From: Planctomycetaceae bacterium
Lineage (GTDB): Bacteria > Planctomycetota > Planctomycetia > Pirellulales > Pirellulaceae
DNA: 64,000 nt
Reading direction: 5' to 3'
NCBI GenBank assembly: GCA_012959465.1
Contig: DUDC01000271.1
Location: forward strand, 4,999 to 68,998
Numbering within the stretch: the stretch's first letter is position 1; each line of letters begins with the position of its first letter. The translations under genes and the position numbers were made by a program. The notes under the pieces are model-generated. The model did not search any database. It was not told the DNA's origin and saw only the letters and a list, made by a program, of their open reading frames with translations. This document shows positions 18,240 to 26,417 of this stretch, in pieces.

Positions 18240-18433
18240 CAATGTTGATCTTGCTCCGCTTCTCCCCAAATCTGGACATCACCGGTGTCACCAATTTGAA
18301 TATGAATGATGTTTGGGTTGCAACAGACGGAACAATCTTCGACGTACTGCTGACTCGATCCGGCTGACCAATCAATCGGCACGACGATGTCTTCACCACA
18401 GTACTTGCAGATGTAGCTGGCTTCGTTTTCCAT
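18239..18433 (-). CDS. CPXCG-motif cysteine-rich protein
   Basis: 64 residues. The pattern YICKYCGEDIVVPID...GSSQQYVEDCSVCCNPNIIHIQI matches the CPXCG-motif zinc-ribbon family, with two CxxC knuckles and an acidic tail (DVQIWGEAEQDQH). Cytoplasmic, function unknown. The first knuckle is CKYC rather than CPYC. The stop overlaps an ATG in the frame of the ACT-domain gene. Confidence 0.85.
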   Translation of the reverse strand: MENEASYICKYCGEDIVVPIDWSAGSSQQYVEDCSVCCNPNIIHIQIGDTGDVQIWGEAEQDQH

Positions 18434-18490
18434 CCTCTATCTTTCCCTGTCGGCTTGAGTTGACGCAGTGACATTCTACATGATCGTTCT

Positions 18491-18563
18491 GAGCCGAAGG
18501 CGCTAGCCTCGAGTTTCAAGTCACACGATTCTTACCAAGACCCGACGCTAGTGCGTTCGGCTC
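18491..18563. repeat. Long imperfect inverted repeat with GAGCCGAAGGCGCTAGCC arms
   Basis: Two 21-base arms (18491-18511 and 18543-18563) match as inverted copies at 18 of 21 positions around a 31-base spacer. The left arm word GAGCCGAAGGCGCTAGCC occurs again at 59702. REP-like dispersed palindrome between divergent genes. Confidence 0.7.
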
Positions 18564-18676
18564 ACACAACTTCCGACAGTACAAGTCCAGTCGCTATGGT
18601 ATGCTAGATACAGCACGTGAATAAACCGCTCCAACCAACTCCTGTCGACCGATTGCACGATCCGGCGCCCTTCAGA

Positions 18677-19519
18677 ATGAACTCACTACACGTCACCTTT
18701 TTCGGTATCGCCCTGTCTGCGACGGTCGCCTATGCCGCCGACCCATCCCCGCGAACGGATGTGAAGACCATCACCAACTCCGTCGGCATGAAGTTGATAC
18801 GGATCGAATCTGGTAGCTTCCCAATGGGCAGTCCAGTTTTGGCATTGGGAACTCAGGAGAAACTTGAGTATCCGGAACATCGAGTACGAATCAGCCAAAC
18901 TTTTTACATCGGGCTGACCGAAGTGACGCAAGGCCAGTGGCAAGCGGTGATGGGCACGCAGCCTTGGCGAGAATCGGAACCCACGCCCCGAGGATTGAAT
19001 TACCCGGCAACGTCGATCAGTTGGGACGATGCGGTGACCTTCTGCAAACGTCTAACCGCGAAGGAAGACGTACGATACCGGTTACCGACGGAGGCGGAGT
19101 GGGAGTTCACCTGCCGTGCCGGGTCGACGTCCGATTTTTTCTTCGGTGATGACGAGAACCTACTCGCTGAGTACGGGTGGTGCGCACCGTCGCCTGGCCC
19201 GTCGCCCAAACGAAATCACGCCCAGATAGTCGGAACCAGACGCCCAAATCCATGGGGAGTCTACGACATGCACGGTAACGTGTGGGAGTGGTGCCATGAC
19301 CGTTTCGGAACGTACGAGCATGCGGCTGTTGTTGATCCGATGGGGCCGACAAAAGGTCTCATGCGAGTCTATCGAGGTGGCAGTTGGGCCAGTGTTGCCA
19401 GCGATTGCCGTTCACCCTACCGTAGATTCAGCCCTCCCAAACGCCACTTCCCCGACATCGGTTTCCGCATCGCGCGTGACGAGGCGGTTCAAGTCGACAA
19501 ATCAGCCAGCACGCGTTAG
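18677..19519 (+). CDS. SUMF1/formylglycine-generating-enzyme-like secreted protein
   Basis: 280 residues from the ATG at 18677, which begins a signal peptide cleaved near AYA-ADPS; an upstream GTG (18617) would spoil it. The SUMF1 fold is clear: SVGMKLIRIESGSFPMGS, RISQTFYIGLTEVTQGQW, YRLPTEAEWEF, NPWGVYDMHGNVWEW, YRGGSW and IGFRIAR. In active aerobic FGE the segment after RGGS carries two copper-binding cysteines; here the first is Ser and only the second remains (GGSWASVASDC). It is therefore probably not the maturase of the sulfatases in this window but one of the many non-FGE SUMF1 relatives. Confidence 0.88.
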   Translation: MNSLHVTFFGIALSATVAYAADPSPRTDVKTITNSVGMKLIRIESGSFPMGSPVLALGTQEKLEYPEHRVRISQTFYIGLTEVTQGQWQAVMGTQPWRESEPTPRGLNYPATSISWDDAVTFCKRLTAKEDVRYRLPTEAEWEFTCRAGSTSDFFFGDDENLLAEYGWCAPSPGPSPKRNHAQIVGTRRPNPWGVYDMHGNVWEWCHDRFGTYEHAAVVDPMGPTKGLMRVYRGGSWASVASDCRSPYRRFSPPKRHFPDIGFRIARDEAVQVDKSASTR

Positions 19520-19611
19520 CGTCCGGTTCTTGCCACAGGCCCACGTACTATCGGCCACCGGTTTACCGGACACTATGGGGTAGAGCCCCTGGCACGCATT
19601 TCCAATCACTC

Positions 19612-20103
19612 CTAAAAACTGGCCTCTTTGCCGAGTTGCCGGCGGACGATCACCCATTGCCCGGCGTGCATCATCCAGTGAGCCGACTGCCCCGCGATAA
19701 CCGCCCCAACGGTGGCTCCAAACTTCTGGATGTTCTCGGGCGCCGCCGCTTCCAATTCTTCATCACTCAACTTGTCCAACAACGCCAAGGTCCCGGATCG
19801 CTGCTCGGCCATGTATTTCAGATACTCTTCTTTGGTGGAAAAATCACCGGCGTCATCACTCGCGGCCGTTTCTTTCGTGTATTTCTCAGCAAACCCTTCG
19901 GGCAACGAGGGCATCGAGTCCGCGCAGACCATATTATTCAAGTTGTGTTCAGCCACGATGAGATGGCCAAGTTGCCAGGCAATGTGGTTCGCATTGTCGA
20001 CCGGACGTCGCAACAGATCTTCATTGGAAAGACCCTCCAAGTACGCTTGCACGACGAAGGTGGGCAACTGCAATTCGGTCTTAATCTGGCTGGCTATGGT
20101 CAT
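19612..20103 (-). CDS. DinB-family four-helix protein
   Basis: 163 residues starting at the ATG at 20103, which has AGGA before it (AGGAAACAA-ATG). A longer open frame to 20226 has no support. The DinB/YfiT four-helix bundle is visible: ANHIAWQLGHLIVAEHN near residue 45, and AGQSAHWMMHAGQWVIVRRQLG at the end. The His residues of these helices form the usual metal site. Family members act in thiol-dependent or stress chemistry; the substrate is unknown. Confidence 0.87.
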   Translation of the reverse strand: MTIASQIKTELQLPTFVVQAYLEGLSNEDLLRRPVDNANHIAWQLGHLIVAEHNLNNMVCADSMPSLPEGFAEKYTKETAASDDAGDFSTKEEYLKYMAEQRSGTLALLDKLSDEELEAAAPENIQKFGATVGAVIAGQSAHWMMHAGQWVIVRRQLGKEASF

Positions 20104-20321
20104 TTGTTTCCTGGTGTTTCTGTATGAATTCCTTGCCTCGGTAAGGCCCAATATCTTATCATATCGCACCGCTGAGCTGAGGACGGTCGAACCGATGGGC
20201 CGTCCATGCGATTTGTACCGAGGCACGCCTTCTCATTGGTTTGCATCGACACGATACGTGTGTTAGATTTCGCGAGCTGTCTACAGAATTTCCATTCAAC
20301 TGGTATACGGGCGAGTGTATA

Positions 20322-21557
20322 TTGTCACGCCGATTCGGTATCTCCGTTGGTTTTTGGACGGCAGTTGGGCTGTGCCTTCCTTTCGCAAGTGCCGCGGAAG
20401 CGGCCGAGAAGGAAACAGACGTCAGGCAAGCCCGACTCTGCGTGACAGCAGCGGACCATAATCGACCAGAGGCATTTCCCGGTCTAGGTGACTTCGTTGG
20501 TTGGCCAGGCGGAATCGATCGAATGCCAAATGGTGACCTATTGCTGGTTCATTCGGCAGGGTACTGGCATTCATCATTCGCTCAACCGCGGCTAATTGAA
20601 GCTGAGCTCCGCAAACGGTGGTTGGAGAGTGGCTGGCCACTCGAATTTCCCGCCCCGACAGGCGGGCGGACCATGGCCTGCAGATCAACCGATGGTGGCA
20701 AAACGTGGTCAAAGCCGCGGACAATCCTTGACCATCGACTCGACGACGGAGCTCACGCCGTTTTCACATGTCGCGACGGGACGGTTCTCTGTTTTGTAGG
20801 AGTTCAAGCCTCGTGGTATGGCTACACCAAGGCGCCCGCTGCTTTTCGATCGGACATCGACGGACTCAACACGAAACAATTCGTCATCCGATCAACGGAC
20901 AGTGGTTTGACGTGGTCTCGACCGATCGGACTCGACAGCCCCGGCAGTTTTTACGAACGGGCTCACGGCGGCCGCCCCATTCAACTCGCCGATGGCGGGA
21001 TACTGTGGGCAACCTACTACCAAGAGAGCGGCAGCAAATTCCTCCGAGGCGCCATTCGACGCTCCGACGACTCCGGAAAGTCATGGCGAGTCATCTCAAG
21101 GATCATCCGCCCCGACAACAACATCGACGAACCGGCAATTGCCGAACTAAAGGACGGCCGGCTGATGTTGGTGACGCGTCCGGACGGAGCAGTATTCTAT
21201 TCCGATGATAAGGGTGTGACATGGAGAGACAAGGGAACACGTGTCGTGCCTGCAGGAAGTGCAAAATTCAAGGCGCCGCAGCTAATTGTGCTGCGCGACG
21301 GGACGGTAGTGGTGGTGGCGACATGCAACAACCTGCGAGCCTGGATCAGCGGGGATCAAGGCAAGAATTGGTCGAAGGACATTCCGCTCGACACATCAAG
21401 TTACGGGTATCCGGGTTCATGGATACTCGACGATGACACCATTCTATTGCCATACTGTGCCAGCGGTCGCGCTCCAAACCGAGTCTACCTCATCCGCTTT
21501 CAAGCCACCGCCAATCGGACAGAGATCAAGTTCTTAGGCATTCAGCGTGAGCCCTAA
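20322..21557 (+). CDS. Secreted sialidase/BNR-repeat protein
   Basis: About 411 residues. No ATG is available; the TTG at 20322 begins a good signal peptide (LSRRFGISVGFWTAVGLCLP...ASA), with a longer TTG start at 20241 as alternative. Five Asp-box motifs mark a six-bladed propeller: STDGGKTWS, STDSGLTWS, SDDSGKSWR, SDDKGVTWR and SGDQGKNWS. Hydrolysis of sialic-acid-like or other glycosides outside the cytoplasm is the family expectation. A sialidase arginine triad was not verified, so a non-catalytic glycan-binding role is possible. Confidence 0.82.
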   Translation: MSRRFGISVGFWTAVGLCLPFASAAEAAEKETDVRQARLCVTAADHNRPEAFPGLGDFVGWPGGIDRMPNGDLLLVHSAGYWHSSFAQPRLIEAELRKRWLESGWPLEFPAPTGGRTMACRSTDGGKTWSKPRTILDHRLDDGAHAVFTCRDGTVLCFVGVQASWYGYTKAPAAFRSDIDGLNTKQFVIRSTDSGLTWSRPIGLDSPGSFYERAHGGRPIQLADGGILWATYYQESGSKFLRGAIRRSDDSGKSWRVISRIIRPDNNIDEPAIAELKDGRLMLVTRPDGAVFYSDDKGVTWRDKGTRVVPAGSAKFKAPQLIVLRDGTVVVVATCNNLRAWISGDQGKNWSKDIPLDTSSYGYPGSWILDDDTILLPYCASGRAPNRVYLIRFQATANRTEIKFLGIQREP

Positions 21558-21596
21558 CGTCGACCAACTCGATCGGCCGCACGATTATCTCAGATA

Positions 21597-21626
21597 TTGC
21601 AGCGAGGCTACGATCATGGCGATAAT
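21597..21626 (+). promoter_or_regulatory. Promoter-like TTGCAG-18-GATAAT
   Basis: TTGCAG (21597-21602) and GATAAT (21621-21626) with an 18-base spacer, 25 bases before the small Cys-rich ORF. Reasonable sigma70 match; unproven. Confidence 0.35.
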
Positions 21627-21651
21627 AGGGCATGCGTTGGAATGAGGAGAG

Positions 21652-21798
21652 ATGACATGCGGTTGTTACGAATTGGGTTGTCCTGTGGACTACTGCTTCG
21701 GGTTGGGTGACGACGAATTCGTGGGGCAAGTGGAAGTCGAGAGCAAGTGGCCAGGGGGCTATGGTCGGATGACGGTTGCACCGTTCCCCAGCGAGTGA
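21652..21798 (+). CDS. Hypothetical 48-residue Cys-rich protein
   Basis: A short frame in the 410-bp gap before the dioxygenase gene, with ATG at 21652, GAGGAG immediately upstream and a promoter-like pair further up. It encodes MTCGCYELGCPVDYCFGLGD followed by an acidic, Gly-rich tail ending PFPSE. Four Cys lie within the first 15 residues, possibly a metal knuckle. Third-position GC is high, as in neighbours. No family was recognised. The ribosome site is close to the ATG and the frame is short, so it may be chance. The rest of 21558-21968 shows nothing else. Confidence 0.3.
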   Translation: MTCGCYELGCPVDYCFGLGDDEFVGQVEVESKWPGGYGRMTVAPFPSE

Positions 21799-21968
21799 CC
21801 GAAAGTAGCCATTTCCGATCCAATGTCGGTTCGACCGCCGACATGGACAAAGTGCAGGAACGTAAAAGAATGGGCCTGCAATTTCACGACTGATGGTCGA
21901 CGCGTATTGCCTAAGGTAGTAGAGCACCTACTCACGTGGCTATCTCGTCGAACGGGGACAAGATAACG

Positions 21969-22790
21969 ATGACCGAGACACAACTGAACGATTGGGCGAA
22001 GACATTTCAACGCGATGGATTCGTTGTTTCCAAAAAACTGTTTGACGACGAAGAAATTGGCGCCTTACTTCGTTATGCAACGGCGGACGACCGCCTAGGT
22101 GCGGACGCGTACACGCGAAACGACTCGACCGGCGCCAAAAGCAAGCTCGCACTCTGGAATGACCTCGCCGAAGACTCGCCCTATGCGGCGATCGCTCGTT
22201 CGAATCGTGTTGTAAAGACGATGGAACAACTGCTGAACGACGAGGTCTACCATTACCACCACAAAATGATGTTGAAGGAACCGAAGGTCGGTGGAGCCTG
22301 GGAGTGGCATCAGGACTACGGCTATTGGTACAACTTCGGCTGCCTCTATCCCGACATGGGTAGTTGTTTGCTTGCCGTTGACCGAGCTACTCGCGAAAAC
22401 GGCTGCCTACAGGTACTTCGTGGCTCTCACAAACTTGGGCGAATCAATCACGGCACGACGGGTGAACAAATGGGAGCGGAACAAGAACGTGTCGACGAAG
22501 CGCGGCAACGACACGAGCTCGTGCATTGCGAACTGAGTCCTGGCGATGCGTTGTTCTTCCATGGAAACTTGCTACATTGTTCAAGCAGAAACGAAAGCGA
22601 CTATTCACGTTGGTCGCTGATTTGCTGCTACAACACTCGTCATAACGATCCGTTTATCACCGGCGGTCGGCATCCGAATTATTCTCCGCTTGAACAATGG
22701 TCGGATGAAAAAGTACGGAGCATTCTCCTCGAGCGCGATTGTGAATCACGGCCTTCCCATTCGAACGAAACAAATGAGGGTATATTGTGA
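21969..22790 (+). CDS. Phytanoyl-CoA dioxygenase (PhyH) family protein
   Basis: 273 residues. A double-stranded beta-helix Fe(II)/2-oxoglutarate oxygenase: the facial triad is H114-x-D116 in [12 protein letters not shown] and distal His203 in [11 protein letters not shown], with Arg214 (DYSRW) placed for 2-oxoglutarate. The block [14 protein letters not shown] is typical of PhyH proteins. It probably hydroxylates a small molecule or lipid. ATG 21969 is chosen over a GTG at 21936. Its stop overlaps the GTG of the next gene (GTGA), so the two form an operon. Confidence 0.93.
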   Translation: MTETQLNDWAKTFQRDGFVVSKKLFDDEEIGALLRYATADDRLGADAYTRNDSTGAKSKLALWNDLAEDSPYAAIARSNRVVKTMEQLLNDEVYHYHHKMMLKEPKVGGAWEWHQDYGYWYNFGCLYPDMGSCLLAVDRATRENGCLQVLRGSHKLGRINHGTTGEQMGAEQERVDEARQRHELVHCELSPGDALFFHGNLLHCSSRNESDYSRWSLICCYNTRHNDPFITGGRHPNYSPLEQWSDEKVRSILLERDCESRPSHSNETNEGIL

Positions 22791-23980
22791 GTCGGATCGC
22801 CATGCTGGGAACAGGACTGATTGGATCGTTCTATACCGATTCATTACACAGCAATCGGGGCCGGGACCAAGTCCGAGTTGTCTATTCAAGGTCCGCCGAC
22901 CGAGTGCGTGATTTCGCGGAAAAGAGGAACATTCCACGGTTCACGACGGACATGCAAGAAGCGATCGACGATGACGAAACCGACACCGTGATTGTCGCTT
23001 TGCCAAATCATCTGCACGAGCAGGCCGTGATGGCATCGGCCGAGGCCGGTAAGGCCGTTCTCTGCACGAAACCCCTCGGCCGCACTGCCGATGAGGCACT
23101 GCGAATGCTAGAAGCTGTCGAGAAAGCTGGTGTCTTTAATGGGTACCTGGAAGATCTTGTCTACACGCCGAAGACCCTCAAGTCACTCCAAGCTGTCAGC
23201 GATGGCAGCGTGGGGAAAATTCTCTGGGTTCGTTCGCGGGAGACACATCCAGGACCGCATAGCGACTGGTTTTGGAAGAAGGAGTTTGCCGGCGGTGGCG
23301 CGATCGTCGATTTGGGATGCCACTGTATTGAGATCGCACGCAACTTCATCGGCAAGGACATCCGTCCGGTCGAAGTCATGTGCTGGGGCGACACGCAGGT
23401 GCATCCCATCGAGACCGAGGATCACGCAATTGGACTCGTTCGCTACGAAAACGGTGCCATCGGACAGTTCGAAGTAAGTTGGGCGTTTCGCGGTGGCATG
23501 GACCTAAGAGACGAAATCGTTGGCACCGAAGGCACGATCTGGCTGAACCACTGGTTGAGAACCGGTATGGAAATGTACACCGCCACTGGCACATCCAGCT
23601 ATGTGGCAGAAAAAGCGGAAAGTACCGGTGGTTGGCTATTTCCTGTCGGAGACGAATCAGGAGCCTTGGGTTACGTGGAGATGTTCACCGACATGTTCAA
23701 CGCGATCGAAAACAAAAGTACGCCGATGGAGACTTTCTATGACGGATATGTCGTGAATGCGATTATCGATTCAGCCTACCTTTCAATGCAGTCGAAACAG
23801 TGGGAGTTAGTGAACCTGCCCGTGTGGCGTGGCCGCGAAAATGTTGAAAGCGTTAAGAGTTTTCGAGAGTTCGACGACCAACACTTGCTAGTCAAGGAAG
23901 AGAAAATGCCCAACGGTAAGACGAAGCTCATCCTTCGCCACAAACAAAGCGGCGACATTAGCGAGCGAATCAGCGACTAA
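22787..23980 (+). CDS. Gfo/Idh/MocA family oxidoreductase (cytoplasmic)
   Basis: 397 residues, GTG start overlapping the dioxygenase stop. The Rossmann motif is GTGLIGSFY near the N-terminus. The family lysine is in [13 protein letters not shown], and the C-terminal half has [18 protein letters not shown]. There is no signal peptide, unlike the Tat-exported homologue at 14839. It should oxidise or reduce a sugar or cyclitol with NAD(P). It sits first in a close-packed run with the methyltransferase and acyltransferase genes (gaps of 25 and 9 bases). Confidence 0.93.
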   Translation: MSRIAMLGTGLIGSFYTDSLHSNRGRDQVRVVYSRSADRVRDFAEKRNIPRFTTDMQEAIDDDETDTVIVALPNHLHEQAVMASAEAGKAVLCTKPLGRTADEALRMLEAVEKAGVFNGYLEDLVYTPKTLKSLQAVSDGSVGKILWVRSRETHPGPHSDWFWKKEFAGGGAIVDLGCHCIEIARNFIGKDIRPVEVMCWGDTQVHPIETEDHAIGLVRYENGAIGQFEVSWAFRGGMDLRDEIVGTEGTIWLNHWLRTGMEMYTATGTSSYVAEKAESTGGWLFPVGDESGALGYVEMFTDMFNAIENKSTPMETFYDGYVVNAIIDSAYLSMQSKQWELVNLPVWRGRENVESVKSFREFDDQHLLVKEEKMPNGKTKLILRHKQSGDISERISD

Positions 23981-24005
23981 CCACTTGAGCAACAGCGGGC
24001 GATCG

Positions 24006-24761
24006 ATGGCAAAAAAAGACGAAATTGCCGCGTACGGAGATGACCTGGCCTATATCCACGATAGCATGCCAGATTTTGCCGAGGGGTCGGCACCAGGTCT
24101 CCTCAGCTTGTTCGCCAAACGCGGTCTGGATTCCGGTTTGGTTGTCGACATGGGATGCGGTGGTGGAATATGGGCAGACCGCCTGGTCACTGCAGGATAC
24201 GAGGTCGTCGGCGTGGACATTTCGCCCTCGATGGTCGACATCGCCCGCAAACGCGTGCCGGATGCATCGTTCCATGTGTCATCTTGCCTGGACTTCGAAA
24301 TCCCAAAGTGCAAGATTGTCACCGGTTTGGGTGAAGTCCTTGGCTACCTCTTTGACAAGACGAACTCACCGAAAGCACTTGCTCAAGTCTGCCGACGTGT
24401 GTTCCGCACATTAGAGCCCGGCGGGCTGTTTGTTTTCGACCTTGCCGAAATCGAAGTGGACCGAAACCGTCCCAAGACGTACTGGGAAGGTGATGACTGG
24501 ACGTGCCTGGTGGAATTCGAGGTCGACTACAAGAAGAACATTTTGACTCGAAACATTGTCACTTACCGTAAAGTTGGCAAATTGTACCGCCGCGGTCAGG
24601 AGGTTCATCGACTCCAACTCTACCAGCGGGCGGATGTGATGGCCATGTTGAGTCGAGTCGGTTTTAAGGTGCGCTCGGTTCGCCGCTATGGCGACTATCG
24701 CCTGTTGAAAAACCGTATCGGGTTCATCGCACGGAAACCCCTATCAGCCAACCGAAGCTGA
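24006..24761 (+). CDS. SAM-dependent class I methyltransferase
   Basis: 251 residues from the ATG at 24006; a TTG at 23985 is also possible. Motif I is VVDMGCGGG (residues 46-54), followed by GVDISPSMVDIARKR (acidic ribose-binding Asp) and the post-III segment LEPGGLFVFDL. The C-terminal RRGQEVHRLQLYQRADVMAML resembles small-molecule methyltransferases. Cytoplasmic; the acceptor is unknown. It is in an operon with the dehydrogenase upstream and the condensation-fold protein 9 bases downstream. Confidence 0.92.
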   Translation: MAKKDEIAAYGDDLAYIHDSMPDFAEGSAPGLLSLFAKRGLDSGLVVDMGCGGGIWADRLVTAGYEVVGVDISPSMVDIARKRVPDASFHVSSCLDFEIPKCKIVTGLGEVLGYLFDKTNSPKALAQVCRRVFRTLEPGGLFVFDLAEIEVDRNRPKTYWEGDDWTCLVEFEVDYKKNILTRNIVTYRKVGKLYRRGQEVHRLQLYQRADVMAMLSRVGFKVRSVRRYGDYRLLKNRIGFIARKPLSANRS

Positions 24762-24770
24762 ACGGAAAGA

Positions 24771-26126
24771 ATGCGAGGCGCATTCATGTTATTCCCGCTA
24801 CCACTGACGACGTTCGAACGATTAGTGTTTTTTGACGACCGTCCTTCCGCCCCCTGGATTGTCTGCTTACGCTTGTGTTTTGAAGGCGAATTGGACCGCG
24901 ACAAGGCGCAAGAGGCGACGCAAATCTCGCTGATCCGCCATCCATTGCTGACGTCGTTGGTCGAGCAGGTTGGGCGAGACCTTGTCTGGCAACCGGCATC
25001 TAAGGAGCTCGCTGAAGCGAAACTACAATCGGTAACTGTGGATGGTACCTATCCCAATCTTGGCTACATGGATATTCGTCGGGAAACCGGCTTTCGCCTC
25101 TTCGATTCCATGAACGACGGATCGTCGACGCTCTATTTTGTCTTCCACCACATTTGCCTGGATGGCAAGGGGGCGTTTCAGTTTATCGGCGACTGGTTGA
25201 TCGCCTACGATCGACTCTGCGGCCTCAGATCGGAATTGCCCGACTTCCCAAAACTCGATGAGCAATTGCTCGCTCGGCGGACATTCTACGGACGAGACCT
25301 TTGGCAACGGGTCAAGATGATCCCGCATCAGTCGGTCGGCCTGTTGGGAGCAGGCGAGTTCGCAATGCATCGGCCACAACCGATCCTACCCGACGCGCCG
25401 ACAGCTGGATCAGATGAAGCCCCCGAGGGCTTTCCACCAGGAATTGTCCATCGTTTCGAACCGGACGAATTGGCGGCGATTCGTTCCGCAGGAAAAGACA
25501 AAGGTGCCACGGTCAACGACCTATTGATTCGCGACGTCTATCTGGCTTTGAATCGCTGGCGAATCGCAAATGATGTCAACGAACCAGAGTCTTGGTTGCG
25601 GCTCATGATACCGATTAGTGTGCGATCGGAATTCGAAACCGAGATGCCAGCAACGAATGTCGTCGGCTCCGTTTTTGTCGATCGACGCGGCCGGGATTGT
25701 GACGATGAGAAGTCGCTATTGGAGGGTATTTGTCGACAAATGCACACCATCAAGAGACACGAACTTGGATTTACTTTCTTGTGGACGTTGTGGCTGCAGA
25801 GGTGGTTGCCAGGTGGGTTGAAGAAAATCGTACAAGGTGAGAAGTGCTTAAACTCCGCAACTTTTACCAACCTCGGACGTCTCTTTGAAGATCTGCCGTT
25901 GCCGCGTCGTGATGGCTTTCTCAGTAGTGGAAATATGGAATTGCTATCCGTTGATGGAACGGCTCCGTTGCGCCCAAAGAACTACGCGGCATTTGCCGTC
26001 TTTACCTATGCGAATCGAATGTCAATAAGCATGCATTACAACGCAACGGCCATTCCGAGAACTTCGGCAGAGCTTCTTTTGGAAATGCTCGTCTCGGCAA
26101 TTCGCGAATCAAGTCGTTCCGATTAA
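24771..26126 (+). CDS. Condensation-domain-superfamily acyltransferase
   Basis: 451 residues in the CoA-dependent acyltransferase fold shared by NRPS condensation domains, PapA-type and wax-ester synthases. The catalytic HHxxxDG is HHICLDG at residues 126-132. The N-terminus LPLTTFERLVFFDDR and the later PISVRSEFE and NVVGSVFVDRRG agree with that fold. No adenylation or carrier domain is attached, so it is a free-standing acyltransferase, probably esterifying a hydroxyl or amine with an acyl thioester. ATG 24771 follows GGAAAG; ATG 24786 is an alternative. It converges with the reductase gene. Confidence 0.85.
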   Translation: MRGAFMLFPLPLTTFERLVFFDDRPSAPWIVCLRLCFEGELDRDKAQEATQISLIRHPLLTSLVEQVGRDLVWQPASKELAEAKLQSVTVDGTYPNLGYMDIRRETGFRLFDSMNDGSSTLYFVFHHICLDGKGAFQFIGDWLIAYDRLCGLRSELPDFPKLDEQLLARRTFYGRDLWQRVKMIPHQSVGLLGAGEFAMHRPQPILPDAPTAGSDEAPEGFPPGIVHRFEPDELAAIRSAGKDKGATVNDLLIRDVYLALNRWRIANDVNEPESWLRLMIPISVRSEFETEMPATNVVGSVFVDRRGRDCDDEKSLLEGICRQMHTIKRHELGFTFLWTLWLQRWLPGGLKKIVQGEKCLNSATFTNLGRLFEDLPLPRRDGFLSSGNMELLSVDGTAPLRPKNYAAFAVFTYANRMSISMHYNATAIPRTSAELLLEMLVSAIRESSRSD

Positions 26127-26417
26127 ATCGCCTGTCGTTCTGTCTGCGTCCGTGCGTTGCACCTAGTCTGTTGGGCTCACTGTGCCACACAAGTCCATTC
26201 AGTCTGGCATACGCCGTTGCGCCAGTCAGCAGGTGTGGGTTTGTGTCCGTGAATTTCGATAAGTGTTGGGCTTGGTCGGTCGGTCCAGCAGTGAAGTTCC
26301 GCGGAGATTCCTTGAAGAAACGTCGACCTTCGAGCGGACTTTAACGCCCACGCCATCTGACCAACAACTGAAAGAGTTTTGATCAGAGATTTGTGCGGTA
26401 CGGTGAGAACTGTTGGG

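Noticed and set aside
21526-21927. 133-codon minus-strand open frame in the gap before the dioxygenase
   Set aside because: Composition rich in Arg, His and Cys without any fold signal; competes with a better-supported small plus-strand frame.
24771-26126. Nonribosomal peptide synthetase
   Set aside because: The HHxxxDG motif is present, but there is no adenylation or carrier domain anywhere nearby; a free-standing acyltransferase fits better.
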